This document shows, one piece after another, positions 11,844 through 24,218 of a stretch of 64,000 bases of DNA. The DNA lies in the NCBI RefSeq assembly GCF_009730915.1, contig NC_052475.1, forward strand, positions 29,945,016 through 30,009,015, written 5' to 3'. Origin of the DNA: Dioscorea cayenensis subsp. rotundata. Its lineage: Eukaryota; Streptophyta; Magnoliopsida; Dioscoreales; Dioscoreaceae. Within the stretch, counting starts at the first letter, position 1. Every line of letters starts with the position of its first letter. The position numbers and the translations under genes are program-made. The notes under the pieces were generated by a model that was not told the DNA's origin, did no database searches, and saw nothing but the letters and a program-made list of their open reading frames with translations.

Positions 11844-12240
11844 ACAGAGAGCAATATATGCAAAAGTCTCTTTGAAGGATGTTGCAAAAAGATGGAACAC
11901 ATCAATGTCTTGAGCTAACTGATCACATGACAACAGTATGAGAACTTTCTTTGTAGGACCCTTTCAATGGCATATAGCATACATTTTGGCAATGCTTCCA
12001 ACCAAGCATATCCACTCCAGAATAATTTTTGCACCAATTCTCAAGAACAGAGCCATGCATGAAATCCACTTCTTGCTTTGCATCTTATTCCCTTGGCTGT
12101 AACCAGTCAATCTTTTGTTCTCTCTGCCCACCACCGACACTTTTTCGACATACTTGTGCTCAATACAATGCCAATTCAGATACATTAATAATTCTGCAGA
12201 GTAATTCTACTTTTTTAAACTAAATCATCAATGCTGATAT

Positions 12241-12420
12241 TCATATATGTGAATTGTTGTTTCTGATGTGAAACTGCTGCATTGTCTCCACATTAGAAGC
12301 ACCAGCCTGTGAAATTTCAGTATTCACATCACTGTTGTCAGTGCTGGGGAATCCAGCCTGACCATATAAGTCCATGCTGTGCAAGCACGTCTTGCTTCCA
12401 TCCAAGACATATACTACAAC
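12241..12420 (-). other. Possible 3'-terminal exon of an unrecognised gene
   Basis: A minus-strand frame of 59 codons ends at a stop at 12241 and reads like real protein: DGSKTCLHSMDLYGQAGFPS, then a polar stretch ending QQFHIRNNNSHI. A plausible acceptor (TTTTGTTGTAG) precedes it at about 12414. Composition here is less AT-rich than the surroundings, and the following 250 bp could be a 3' UTR. No upstream exons were found between 12430 and 13600 that I could join to it. It could equally be a gene relic or a non-coding transcript. Confidence 0.25.
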
Positions 12421-14872
12421 AAAACTAATTCAATCTATATAATAAACAATTAAACATTGATGAGAATTTACTGTATAACTGCATGAATTTTATCTTTCTA
12501 ATTGATAACATACAATTATAGCATCTTTCTATGTTTCAAGGACAGAGCACTTGAATGAATGCTGCATCTTCATTGTATCTGACTCAGATTTGAATGTCAT
12601 TAATTATTCAAGCTTTTGATACATGTGCTGCAATAATCTATCCTCTTTGATCTGTTCTACTCTCTTTTCAATTTATGTATATATAAAAATTAACTGATTG
12701 TTGACATTGCAGAAATAATCATAATTACTGCATGCAGAGGGGTTTAAGTCAATGCTAAAGAAAACAAATTCAAATGAAGTTGAAAATCATACACTTACAT
12801 TGATGCTATCTGTGGAATGAAGTAGAGTGAGCAACATATATTTGGCTAATTACAAAATTTTGCAACTCATTTCATTGAAATTTTTTTAATATCATCATGT
12901 AAATGAATCAAGTCTTGCGTTGGAGACATTATTATCGATCATACAATAGGCATGAAATTCCTTAGACTTGACATGCAGATAGTATATACTTAAAATGATA
13001 TCTGTAAAATAATGTTAAGAAGTTCAATCTGCAGAAAATACACAAAGTTCCTGAGCAACATTCAGAAAACATAGTGTAAAAACCTCATGAGTGTTTACTA
13101 AATTAACAAATTGATGTCATGGGCCTATGGCACATTAGTTTTCTTCATAATATTTGCAACTAAATATAATGTTAACCATTCCAAGGAAACAAAGCATACT
13201 CTGTTCTACAACCACATTGAGTTTATTGATACCTGACAAAGAAGAAGAAAACATATAAAGTACATGAAACTCACGATACAAAAGCTAATAATAACAACAT
13301 AGCATCCAAAAGCAGAGATAAGCAATTGCTCACATTAATTTAATAATTCTAGAAATTCAAATGGCTTAGTTCTCTGCATCTGCTATTCAGGTATGAATCA
13401 GCTTCTTCAAACAAAAAGAAAAACAAGCAACATCTGCATCAAGAGAAACATAACATAACACAATACACAAACCCCAAAAGGAACAAGGAAACTGGAAGAA
13501 TGGGGGCAAAGAAAGCTTACTGAAAGTGAAATAGTGATTCTATTCCCTCATTCACTAGTATATATGTTACATGTGTGTTATTAATAAATCCAAACATTTT
13601 AATAAAGTTTGCTCATGAACAGGAGAAAATATATGTCTTGATTATTAATATTTTCTGGATGAAAGATTTAGGGTTATATATATACACATATTCCTTTGTG
13701 TAAGGATTGATTCCATAATGACAAAGGCCACAAGGCACACTATATATAAATGCATGATTATTTATCAAAGGAAAATAATAATTCACATTGACCAATTTTT
13801 AAGATAATTGTTATTTGACTTTAATTGGTATACTAAAAAAAAGTTCCTCTAATTTTTTATGGTGACCATTGTGTTCCTACTTTTACCTCTACAATCCTTG
13901 CAGGCATTAAAGTAAATTTTCAATTTATGTAATACGGATGTGCTTTTATTTTATTTTATTTATTTAAATATTTCTTTTCTTGTTATTGTTATTATTATTA
14001 TTTTTTAATCTTATATGTGTGTGGTAAAACTTAAATAATAATGCTCATTCTTTTTGCAAGAATTAAAATAGCAAGGGAAGAAAAAGAATGAAGAGAAATG
14101 AGAATAAGTTTAAAATATGTTAGTAATAAAGAGGCTGGAAAAAAAGTACCAAGAGAAAAAAGAGTTATGATAGAATAACTTATAAGCTAATAGATTTAAC
14201 AAAATAACTATGAACCAATGAGTATGAGCAAAGGAGTTTAACAAAGTAACTATGCCTAATGAATCATTGATTTACAAGTGTCTCTGTATGAAGTTGAACA
14301 AAAATGGATTATACTGAAAAGCTTGTGGATTTAAGCTAATTGACAGAAAGGGAATATAAAATGCCTAAGGAAGGTTACGGAAACTTCATTGATTGTTATT
14401 TTTTTAATTTAAATATATTAAAAAATCATGGGCGGATCAATAGTGAGTCTAGTTTCAACTGTCTAACATTTAATTGGAACTTAATAACTGCACTTTCACC
14501 TGCATTGCTTGATCTTTTCACTTTATTTATACATACTATTAAATTAGATGTATAATCTACTCCGAAAGATCGATTCAAGGAATGATTTTAATTTTTTTTA
14601 TAATATTTTAATTTTTATTTATATTACTTATAATATTTATAATTAAAAAACATTAATTACACCTAATTATTTATGCAATAAATATCCATAAGACCTTTCA
14701 AATTCAAGGTATAAAATAGTTTCTATAGTATGAGTTGTTTAATTATATTATTTTATATATGATATTGCCTCAAAACTCCTCATAAAATTTTATAAACTTT
14801 AATATGAAGCCGGAAGAAATGCCTAGTTATAACTAAAATTAATCACACATCTGAATTCTTGTAGCCTCATAG

Positions 14873-14874
<2 letters not shown>

Positions 14875-14919
<45 letters not shown>
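14875..14919. repeat. (TAA)n microsatellite
   Basis: About fifteen uninterrupted TAA units. Confidence 0.95.
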
Positions 14920-14922
<3 letters not shown>

Positions 14923-15159
14923 GAAGTCTCAACTTCATTAGTCCTCTTGTGCCTACCCCAAAAGAGCGCCACCCAATAAATTTTTTAATAAACTATGTTT
15001 TATCTATTTTATAAAAAAAAATAATAAATAAAGGTCAATATGATTAATTGTATGTTATTATTGTCTTTTGAAACTCTTATTAAAAGGAATGATTTGTGAT
15101 TACCTATAAACTTACAGGCACTTCAAAATTAACTATTGAGTGTCTTTTAGCACCTTGTT

Positions 15160-15163
<4 letters not shown>

Positions 15164-15224
<61 letters not shown>
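15164..15224. repeat. (AAT)n microsatellite
   Basis: About twenty AAT units. The poly-Asn reading frame across it is not a gene. Confidence 0.95.
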
Positions 15225-15226
<2 letters not shown>

Positions 15227-16082
15227 ATCACATCAGCCGAACATTAAAAGGCTTCTCAACGATATATTTTGTGTTGAAAGTAAAACAGTGGGTTTTTGTT
15301 AGAAGACAAAAGTACTTAGATGGTACCCGCCCAGACGTTCCTCTTTATATTGATTAAGAAATCCAAGTCAATATTAAATTATTAATTAGGCCTAACAAGT
15401 TTGTTTATCATCTTAATTAAAAATAAAATTTGGGTTGGATTAGACCATCACTGCAAGATCTAGTCACACACAAATGAATAATAATAATAATAAATTTTAT
15501 TCGAAATTCATGACAGACAACCTTGTAGTGGATCAAGCATTAACCATTTTTTTAATTGATTTGATATATTATTCTAATGAGAATGGTAATTAAATAAAGA
15601 TTTCAATACCTTGGATCTATGACATTGTTCATGACTAAATCAGGTTGCTTCTGGTGCAGCTCCTGATTTACCTCACCCAGTTACACCTTAATTATAAGTG
15701 GTTGTTGATTAAAGACAAATTCTATACCGAATTTTTCTTGTTTAGTAATTAAAAACTTTCAATATTTTTATATGGTTTTGTATGAGCTGTAATATAAATA
15801 TATAATAAAAAATATTTATTATATGTTTTATTTACTAAGAATGTATTTAATTCAGAAGTGATGCAAATCTAAAATTACCAATTCAATAAAAGTGTAAAAT
15901 TCAGTTAAAAATCTTTATATTTAGTTACAGTGAAAAATATTATTTTAGTAACCACTTCCCGTGTTTAAATAGTAAAAGATAGAATTTGAAAAACGTGATT
16001 TCAGCGTTTGAGACTATTTAGTAGCACAAGCTGTAAAATTCAGATATTTTAGTAGAAATAAAAAGAATCAAATTAAAGAGAA

Positions 16083-16450
16083 TAGTTTAAGATTCTTGGG
16101 CACTTTATCTTCAATTATTGTTTATTCTTTGGGATATACCACATGCGCAAGTGGGGAATGAACTTTATTATCGTGTCTCTCACTACACTCTTTCTTATCC
16201 TACTCCTATCATTCAATGACAAACCTCGCTCGATATCTAGCCGTACATTCTCAATCATGGATCTGATAATCTTACATTCGCGAGTCACTAAACTTTTGCG
16301 AAGAAAACGATGCTTACCTGCGACTTGTCTGTCCAATAGGACAAAGCCACGTACTCACAAAAAAAAAAGGGGTAAAACATGCCGTTTCCCGTATCCCACC
16401 TGCCGAGAGAAACGTTTCAATTTTAATTCAAAGCTATGGGCGTGCTAGTA
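16083..16450. other. Unidentified low-AT island
   Basis: Inside very AT-rich DNA this block has many CG dinucleotides and is open on both strands (16143-16448 plus; 16115-16336 minus, with MDRQVAGKHRFLRKSL and SRIRKSVVRDTIIKF). Neither product resembles a family I recognise. It could be a fragment of a transposon, an organelle-derived insert or a gene relic. Confidence 0.3.
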
Positions 16451-17353
16451 AAATTGGAAATCCGAATAAGTTTAGAAATTTCCTGAAAATATAATATAAA
16501 ATTAAAATCAAAAAAGAAAAAAAATGATGTTTTGGAATTAATTTTTTTAATAAAATAAATAAATAAATCACTGATTTATTAAAAAAAACCGTGTATGGAT
16601 GACAAAACAACTTCATGTGAAAAATAAATAAAAACTATAAAAATTAAAAATGAGCAGACAATTACTAGAAGTGAACCTCTCTCCCATATATAACGAATAA
16701 ATGGATTAGAAAAAAAACATAAAAAAAATATACAAATAAGTTGACAAAATTTCACGTAACAAGAGGCATGTGCAAATTATAGAGTGGAGTGGATCACTCC
16801 ATAAAAAGATGTGAAATTAAAATGTCAATAAAATCTAATGTTTAAAAACTTTAAAAAAACATTTAAGGTTTTGAAGTAAATCTCTTCCAAAAAAGTTGTT
16901 GTGAGTCTTATATTATCATAAATAAATGCAATTGCTGTAGGTAGGGAAATTAATGTTGAATGAAATGTCAATAAATTTAAAATAATAATTAATATAAAAA
17001 ATAAAAGAAAAACAGTCAGGTAAGCATTGATTTATCGTTATTATGTACATAAATAGAATCCTATCATTCTTAGTATGATTGATTGATATACATACAAATC
17101 TAAACACTATTACATGAATCCAAATAGTTTTTTTTAATAATAAAAATAGTGAAATTTTTGTGATTTATCATTTTTTTAAAATTTTCAACTTTAAATGAGA
17201 GGCCTTTCAATCAATCAAATCGAAACATTTAGAGATAATTTTAAATTTGATTGGTTATCAGACATGAACTTTGACAAGAAAGCAAATATTATAATATATA
17301 TATAATAAAAAAAAATTAAATTGAATTTCATGTGAATAAATGAGAGAAGTCCC

Positions 17354-17893
17354 TAGTGATGGCAATAATAACCAAACCGACCAGTTCGGTCCTGTCCGAT
17401 TTGATCCGAGTTTGATAGGTAAAAACCCAATTTAACCAAGTTTCAGGTCGGATCTGGTAAAACTCGACTAATATTGAGCCGGTGCAGGTGCGGGCATGGG
17501 ATTTCTGATACTTGAACCTGACCCGAAATTCAATTAACAAATATATTTAATTATATATATTCAAATTTTTTTTGTTAGGCTTTTTTAAATTCCTATTATA
17601 TGTTGTTGAATTTGTCTATTTTGTGTTGTTTTGAATATTTATTTTCAATTTCTACTCCATGATGTTCATTCAAGCAAATAAAACTATGATTTTGAATTGA
17701 CATTTTTAATTTTTACTTTGTATTTTAATTTTATTTTAAATATTTTTAAATAGGGTCACAGTGGGGCAGGTACTCCATGGGTACCCGATTACGGATTACC
17801 CGTCAGGTGTGGGTGTGATTTGGGGTTTTGAAAACCCATCGGGTTCGGGTATGAGGTGGGGTATCGGGTGCAGGTGTCTGCACCCGTCCCTCC
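17354..17893. mobile_element. hAT-like non-autonomous element relic
   Basis: The left end reads TAGTGATGGCAATAATAACC. The right end on the opposite strand reads GAGGGACGGGTGCAGACACC. Both resemble the (T/C)AGGGATGGCAA ends of plant hAT derivatives. Inside are the repeated GGTACCCG, CGGGTTCGGG and ACCCG blocks common in those families, separated by AT-rich DNA. No transposase is present and the ends are only partly matched, so this is an old copy. An 8-bp target duplication could not be confirmed. Confidence 0.45.
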
Positions 17894-18925
17894 TTTCTAA
17901 AATCAAAACTATAATTGAAATGCATGTGAAGGTAATTTTTTCATTTGGCATAAATAGGAATATATGTAAAGTTACACACATTTTCAATTTTACCCTTACT
18001 TACTTTAATCAATAAAACTAAGAAAAAAACTAAAAACCATATAAAAAGTCAAAATTACACCACCAAATCCTATAAGATCATATGAACTCATTAAAAATCA
18101 TTATTTAACAAAAACAAGTATCCCGAACAAAAAAACATTAAAAAAGTAAAAAAAAAAATTAAAAAATATCCAAAAAGTGATCCATCTTACGCTAGGGTTT
18201 TGGAAAAGAAAGAAAAACGGAGGAGTATTGCTTTAGGATTAAAAAAAATAAAAATAAAAATAAAAATAAAAAAGATTTTTACTTAAACTTGAGATAGTAT
18301 TGAAATTTCATTTGTTTTACATTTTCACAGCTAATGTGTAATCTTTTTTAGACCATTCTCCTTAATAATTTTTTATGGTAAAAAAAAAATAATTATATGA
18401 AAACTGTTATTTTGCATAATTCATATTAAAACCAAACCTATGAAAGACTTTTACCAGCTTTAGTTTTTCCTTCAAAATTGTTGTTTTTCCACAAACCAAA
18501 CAGCCAGTAGTTCTAGTGTTTATTTATCAAAAAATAAAAATAAAACCGAAGAATTCAGATATTAGCTAAAATTCTATGAGCTCAAAATTAACTTTAAAAG
18601 TGAGAAAAGTGAGTTGTATAAAGTGGCTCCCTACCCTCAACTTAAGTAATGAACTTTCACTTTTCGTATTTTAGGACAAAAGAACATAAGCAGTGTAACT
18701 TTCTCCTATTTCTCCACGTTTACCCAAAATGAACTCTCTTGCTGTTGAGATGATTATAAACTAAATTTAGGAATGAATAATTGGGCATTTTTATTAATGA
18801 AATTTCAATATATTATATATTTATCGTGGAATCGGGTTTCACCAAGAAAAAACCGTTTCTCTTCTCAGAATAGACAAAAAACATTGAAATAAATGAAAGG
18901 TTTTTTTGACTTTTAAACAAAGGCC

Positions 18926-18931
18926 TATAAA
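18926..18931 (+). promoter_or_regulatory. TATA box, purple acid phosphatase gene
   Basis: CCTATAAATG lies about 150 bp before the ATG at 19078. The intervening leader is CT-rich and carries a 47-bp tandem duplication. Confidence 0.6.
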
Positions 18932-18946
18932 TGAATGAGACTCATG

Positions 18947-19044
18947 CTTGCAAGTTTTTCAAACCCTTTTTCCTTCAATCTCTCCATCTCTTGCTTTCAA
19001 GTTTTTCAAAGCCTTTTCCTTCAATTTCTCTTTCTCTCTTGCTT
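18947..19044 (+). repeat. 47-bp tandem duplication in the PAP leader
   Basis: Two copies of CTTG...CAAGTTTTTCAAA...CCTTTT(T)CCTTCAAT(C/T)TCTC follow each other with a period of 47 bp (CAAGTTTTTC at 18951 and 18998). The duplicated unit is pyrimidine-rich and lies between the TATA box and the start codon. Confidence 0.85.
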
Positions 19045-19077
19045 GCTTTGAACTCTGTCTCTCTCTGTCTTTGTGAA

Positions 19078-21184
19078 ATGGCTGTTGTTCTCCTCCATTT
19101 GGTAATTTTGATGAAGCTCTTCATGTTATCTTGTGGTGAGTTCCAAAGGTTTGATGAGAAGATAAAGAGTGATGGATCTTTGAGTATCTTTGTTGTTGGA
19201 GATTGGGGAAGGAATGGTAACTATAACCAATCTCAAGTTGCAACTCAGGTTCAACTTCTTTTAACTCCTCCTTATCTTGCTTTAATTTAATTATATATAA
19301 ATCCATGCATATGAAAAAGATTAAAACAAAACAAAACAAAAGATGGAGCTTTATAGTTAATTTCATGTATTAATTAAAAGTTTTGAGGAAGAAGTCATGC
19401 TAAACTATCAAAAATGGTTGGTATTGGTATTTGTTTTATGCTTTGTTTTGATTATAATTAATTAACATGAAAAGAGAGAAATATAGAAGAAGGTTAAAAA
19501 GAAAGAAAGAAAGGGAGGTATTAATGAGGATGTGTGAAGACTAAAGAAAGAGAACAAGAATTTGTTGTCATGCATGACTCATATGGGATAAAAACTAAAA
19601 AGTGTGCTTCTGGCACTTCTTAAGGAACGTGTGGTCTGTATGGACTTGGAAAGTAGGTTGGGTTGCATCACATTTTGTGCACCAAGGAATCGTTTTCTCT
19701 TGTCTTTTAATATCCACCTCATGAATTAATTAGAAATGTTTCCTTATGGAATAAAACTACTAATAATAGATTATTATATTTTAAAACAAGACATATGAAG
19801 TGTGTTTAATTGGAATGAATGTAAAATGATGAACAGATGGGAAAGATTGGAGAGGAGTTGGGTATAGACTTTGTGATATCCACAGGAGATAATTTCTATG
19901 AGGATGGATTACAAGGAGTTTATGATAACCAATTTCAGCAATCCTTTACTGACATTTACACTGCCAAGTCCTTGCAAAAACAGTGGTATAGTGGTAAGAA
20001 AAGGTGACAAATAGCATGTTTTATGGTTATGTAATTTAATATTTTTTTTCACACTTAAAATTTCCCTTTTTTTTATATGTATTTGTTTAGCTTTGGTGTT
20101 CATTATGATTTTTTTATTTTTATTTTTCATATGTTTGTGTAGTTTTGGGAAATCATGATTATCGAGGAGATGTTTTAGCTCAATTGAGTCCAATTCTTCA
20201 AAAATTTGATAGCAAATGGTTTTGTATGAGATCTTTCATTGTTAATACAGGTAATAATTATAATAAATTTTAGTTTTTATTAATTTGATTGAATTAAATG
20301 TAAAAGTTGTTTTTTTTAATCTTATTTTATGTAATTTTTTTTAAAATAAAAATAAAAATAAAAATAAAATCAGAGAATGTGGATTTCTTCTTTGTGGATA
20401 CAACTCCATTTGAGAGGAAATATTGGACTCACCCTAAAGATCATCACTATGATTGGAGGAATGTGGAACCTCGTGATCAATACATTGAAAATCTCTTGAA
20501 GGTATGATAGTTTTAAAAGCCCAAACTATAAATATGTATGTATATATATTAAAAACAAGAAAAGAAAATAAAAAAAACAAAGGAAAATGATAATGTTTAG
20601 GACTTGGACTTGGCGCTGAAAGAATCAAGGGCACCATGGAAGTTTGTTGTTGGACATCATACAATGAGAAGTGTAAGTGACCATGGAGATACACAAGAGC
20701 TCCTGCAAGAGCTGCTTCCAACTCTAAAGGTATTTACATTTCAATATAAGATCTCTCCATATGCCATATTTAAGATTTTAATGGAAAATAAATAAATTAT
20801 CATTTTCAGGCTAATGATGTCGATCTTTATATCAACGGGCATGACCATTGCCTTGAACACATTAGCAGCCGTGACAGGTGAGCGTAAATTTTCGATATGA
20901 ATATATAGGTTTGGATCTCTTCATTGACTGATCCTAAGTGATCGAATCATGTAAATCTCTGTGTTTGTTGTAGTCCGATCCAATATTTCACTAGCGGTGG
21001 GGGATCGAAGGCATGGAGAGGTAAGTTCACACCAAATGCCGATAAACTGAGGTTCTTCTATGATGGTCAAGGATTCATGTCCATGAAGATAACTAGTACA
21101 AGTGTGGATTTGGTGTTCTATGACATCTTTGGCACAAATTTGTATCAATGGAGCATGAACAAGCAACTTCTCACAGTCATGTAG
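19078..21184 (+). CDS. PAP: Purple acid phosphatase, low-molecular-weight type
   Basis: Purple acid phosphatases are secreted or vacuolar binuclear-metal enzymes that release phosphate from organic esters. Seven exons join in phase: 19078-19248, 19837-19993, 20143-20250, 20374-20501, 20601-20729, 20810-20877 and 20974-21184, giving 323 residues, the length of the small plant PAPs (PAP3/7/8/17 group). A signal peptide covers about residues 1-20. All five metal-binding blocks are present: GDWG (D42), GDNFY (D75, Y78), GNHD (N113, H114), VGHH (H207) and GHDH (H242, H244). The C-terminal [10 protein letters not shown] segment is also conserved. Nothing is broken. Members of this group are often induced by phosphate shortage, but I saw no obvious PHR1 site upstream. 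The gene ends about 320 bp from an oppositely oriented actin pseudogene. Confidence 0.95.
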
Positions 21185-21502
21185 ACACCATATTTAATAA
21201 GATGAATAAGAGACACTGGTTTCTTATGGATCATGTTAAAGAGTACTTTTGTCACATAAACCATATTGCCTAATATTCATAAGATTTGCAAATCATTGGA
21301 TGAACAACTCAATGAAAGCCAGAGTAAAATGAATATTAATTGAGAATGAATGGTTTGGTTTTAAACTCTTGTGAAAAATGACATGAATAGGGAGAGGAAA
21401 GACATGTAAAGAGATTCAGACAATGGTCACTACGGTACCTCTCGCACATGGTCCGCTCCAGCATCTGCTCATTCACCCTTGTATATGAGCCATATACAAC
21501 AC

Positions 21503-22774
<1,272 letters not shown>

Positions 22775-23264
22775 CTTCTATCTTTATGAAAAATAATAAT
22801 AAAAAAAATGCTACTTTCAGAAGCAGAGAGTAGAGGAGATATCACATGACACACAAGAAAACACAGGTAAAGCTAAATTTATTTGAAGAGTGATAAATCT
22901 ACAAGATTTATTCAGGAGCAACATATAAGATTGTAACAGAAATGCGGTTTATTAGATTCCTAAACTGCTACTAGCACATCAGCTTCCTCAAATTAACAAA
23001 TGGTGAATTTGAACAAATAATCTTATTTATCTTATGAAGATCTCCAATCCAAGGACATATGCATTACAAGAAAAGAAGGCACCACAATGACATACCCTGG
23101 TGTTTCAATCATCAAACATATTAAACAAAAATGACATTTATATTATAAATTTCTATGCAAATCCATCAACCACACACTCAATCAATGAACTAAAGAATGC
23201 ATATTTAAAAAAGAAAAATCTCATCATAATTTACAGCAAACCTAGTGATTAAAGAAATCATACA

Positions 23265-23495
23265 ATACAAGTGTTCCTCAAAAGCAAGAGTATGGAACCT
23301 TAGATTTCAGCAGCCGTGGTGGAGTTGTAGCTTGGGAATGGCGCTCTGTTATTCCGGGGTTCTCTGTTGGTTCTGGTCTGGATTCCTGTTTGTTTGGCGG
23401 TATTTTGCAAATAAAAACGACCCGAAACGAGTGGAACCCCGGCTCACTCGCCGCCCGGATTTATCAAACCCCAAGCCCGGTTTTTTATTTTATTT
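23265..23495 (-). other. Probable leader/promoter remnant of the actin pseudogene
   Basis: A GC- and CG-rich block sits about 500 bp upstream of the actin pseudogene ATG in an AT-rich setting. Plant actin genes commonly have a non-coding first exon, then a leader intron ending just before the ATG. Position and composition match that layout. The plus-strand frame across it (Trp-rich) has no recognisable homology. The assignment is inferred from context only. Confidence 0.35.
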
Positions 23496-24218
23496 ATTTA
23501 TTTTATTTCTGTGATATTTTTTCCCTGATCTATGACCATTTGTCCTATTAAACTAAAGATAAATCCAGTATTTTACCTCATGTTCTGCTGAGAAAATAGA
23601 TTGCTACTTCAAGTCTATGCATAGAGTAAGAATTACGGTCATCTGACACGTAACCACATTTATAAAAATCAACTCAATAAAAGCTATATATTACATGCAT
23701 ATCCTCCTAACCACAACATATCTAAACATAACTTCAGATGGCTCTTCATACTTGCAGTTCCTGAAACCAACTTCGTTCCATTATATTACTCGCATGATAT
23801 TCAGTGTTAAGCATTACCTGAATATCGCAACCTGTATCAATGACTCGCAGTTCCTGTAGATTATTGAGCAAATTTGTGTTTTCAATAACTTGCCATTCTA
23901 TATATGCTCTCATATCCTGGAAGATTAAAATGGAGCCAGTTCAGCAACAAGCACAGCAAAAATGAAACTATAAAAATTCCAGACTACAAAAATAGAAAAG
24001 ATGGGGTCCTTCCTAAGTCTCAATTTCAACAACAAGAATAAAAAAAAAAAAACAGACAAAAGGAGTGTTTGAGCAACTCCTCTCCCCTGCTTCCAGCTCT
24101 TTACAGTTGTTGTGCCAGACTTGTTTTGGGTTTTGTAGGCTGTTCTTCCGGGCTTGCACTCCAATGAAGGAACACAAACTCATCAGCATATCCTCTTTGG
24201 TTTTCTCTATGTATCCAT

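Larger units (their letters stand above)
12421..18925. other. AT-rich intergenic stretch
   Basis: No gene recognised. The stretch contains AAT microsatellites at 14875-14919 and 15164-15224, an unexplained less AT-rich island at 16083-16450, a hAT-like relic at 17354-17893 and short AAAAAT runs at 18242-18275. Its right end is the promoter of the purple acid phosphatase gene. Confidence 0.7.

Noticed and set aside
15096-15302. Poly-Asn frame
   Set aside because: Translation of an AAT microsatellite.
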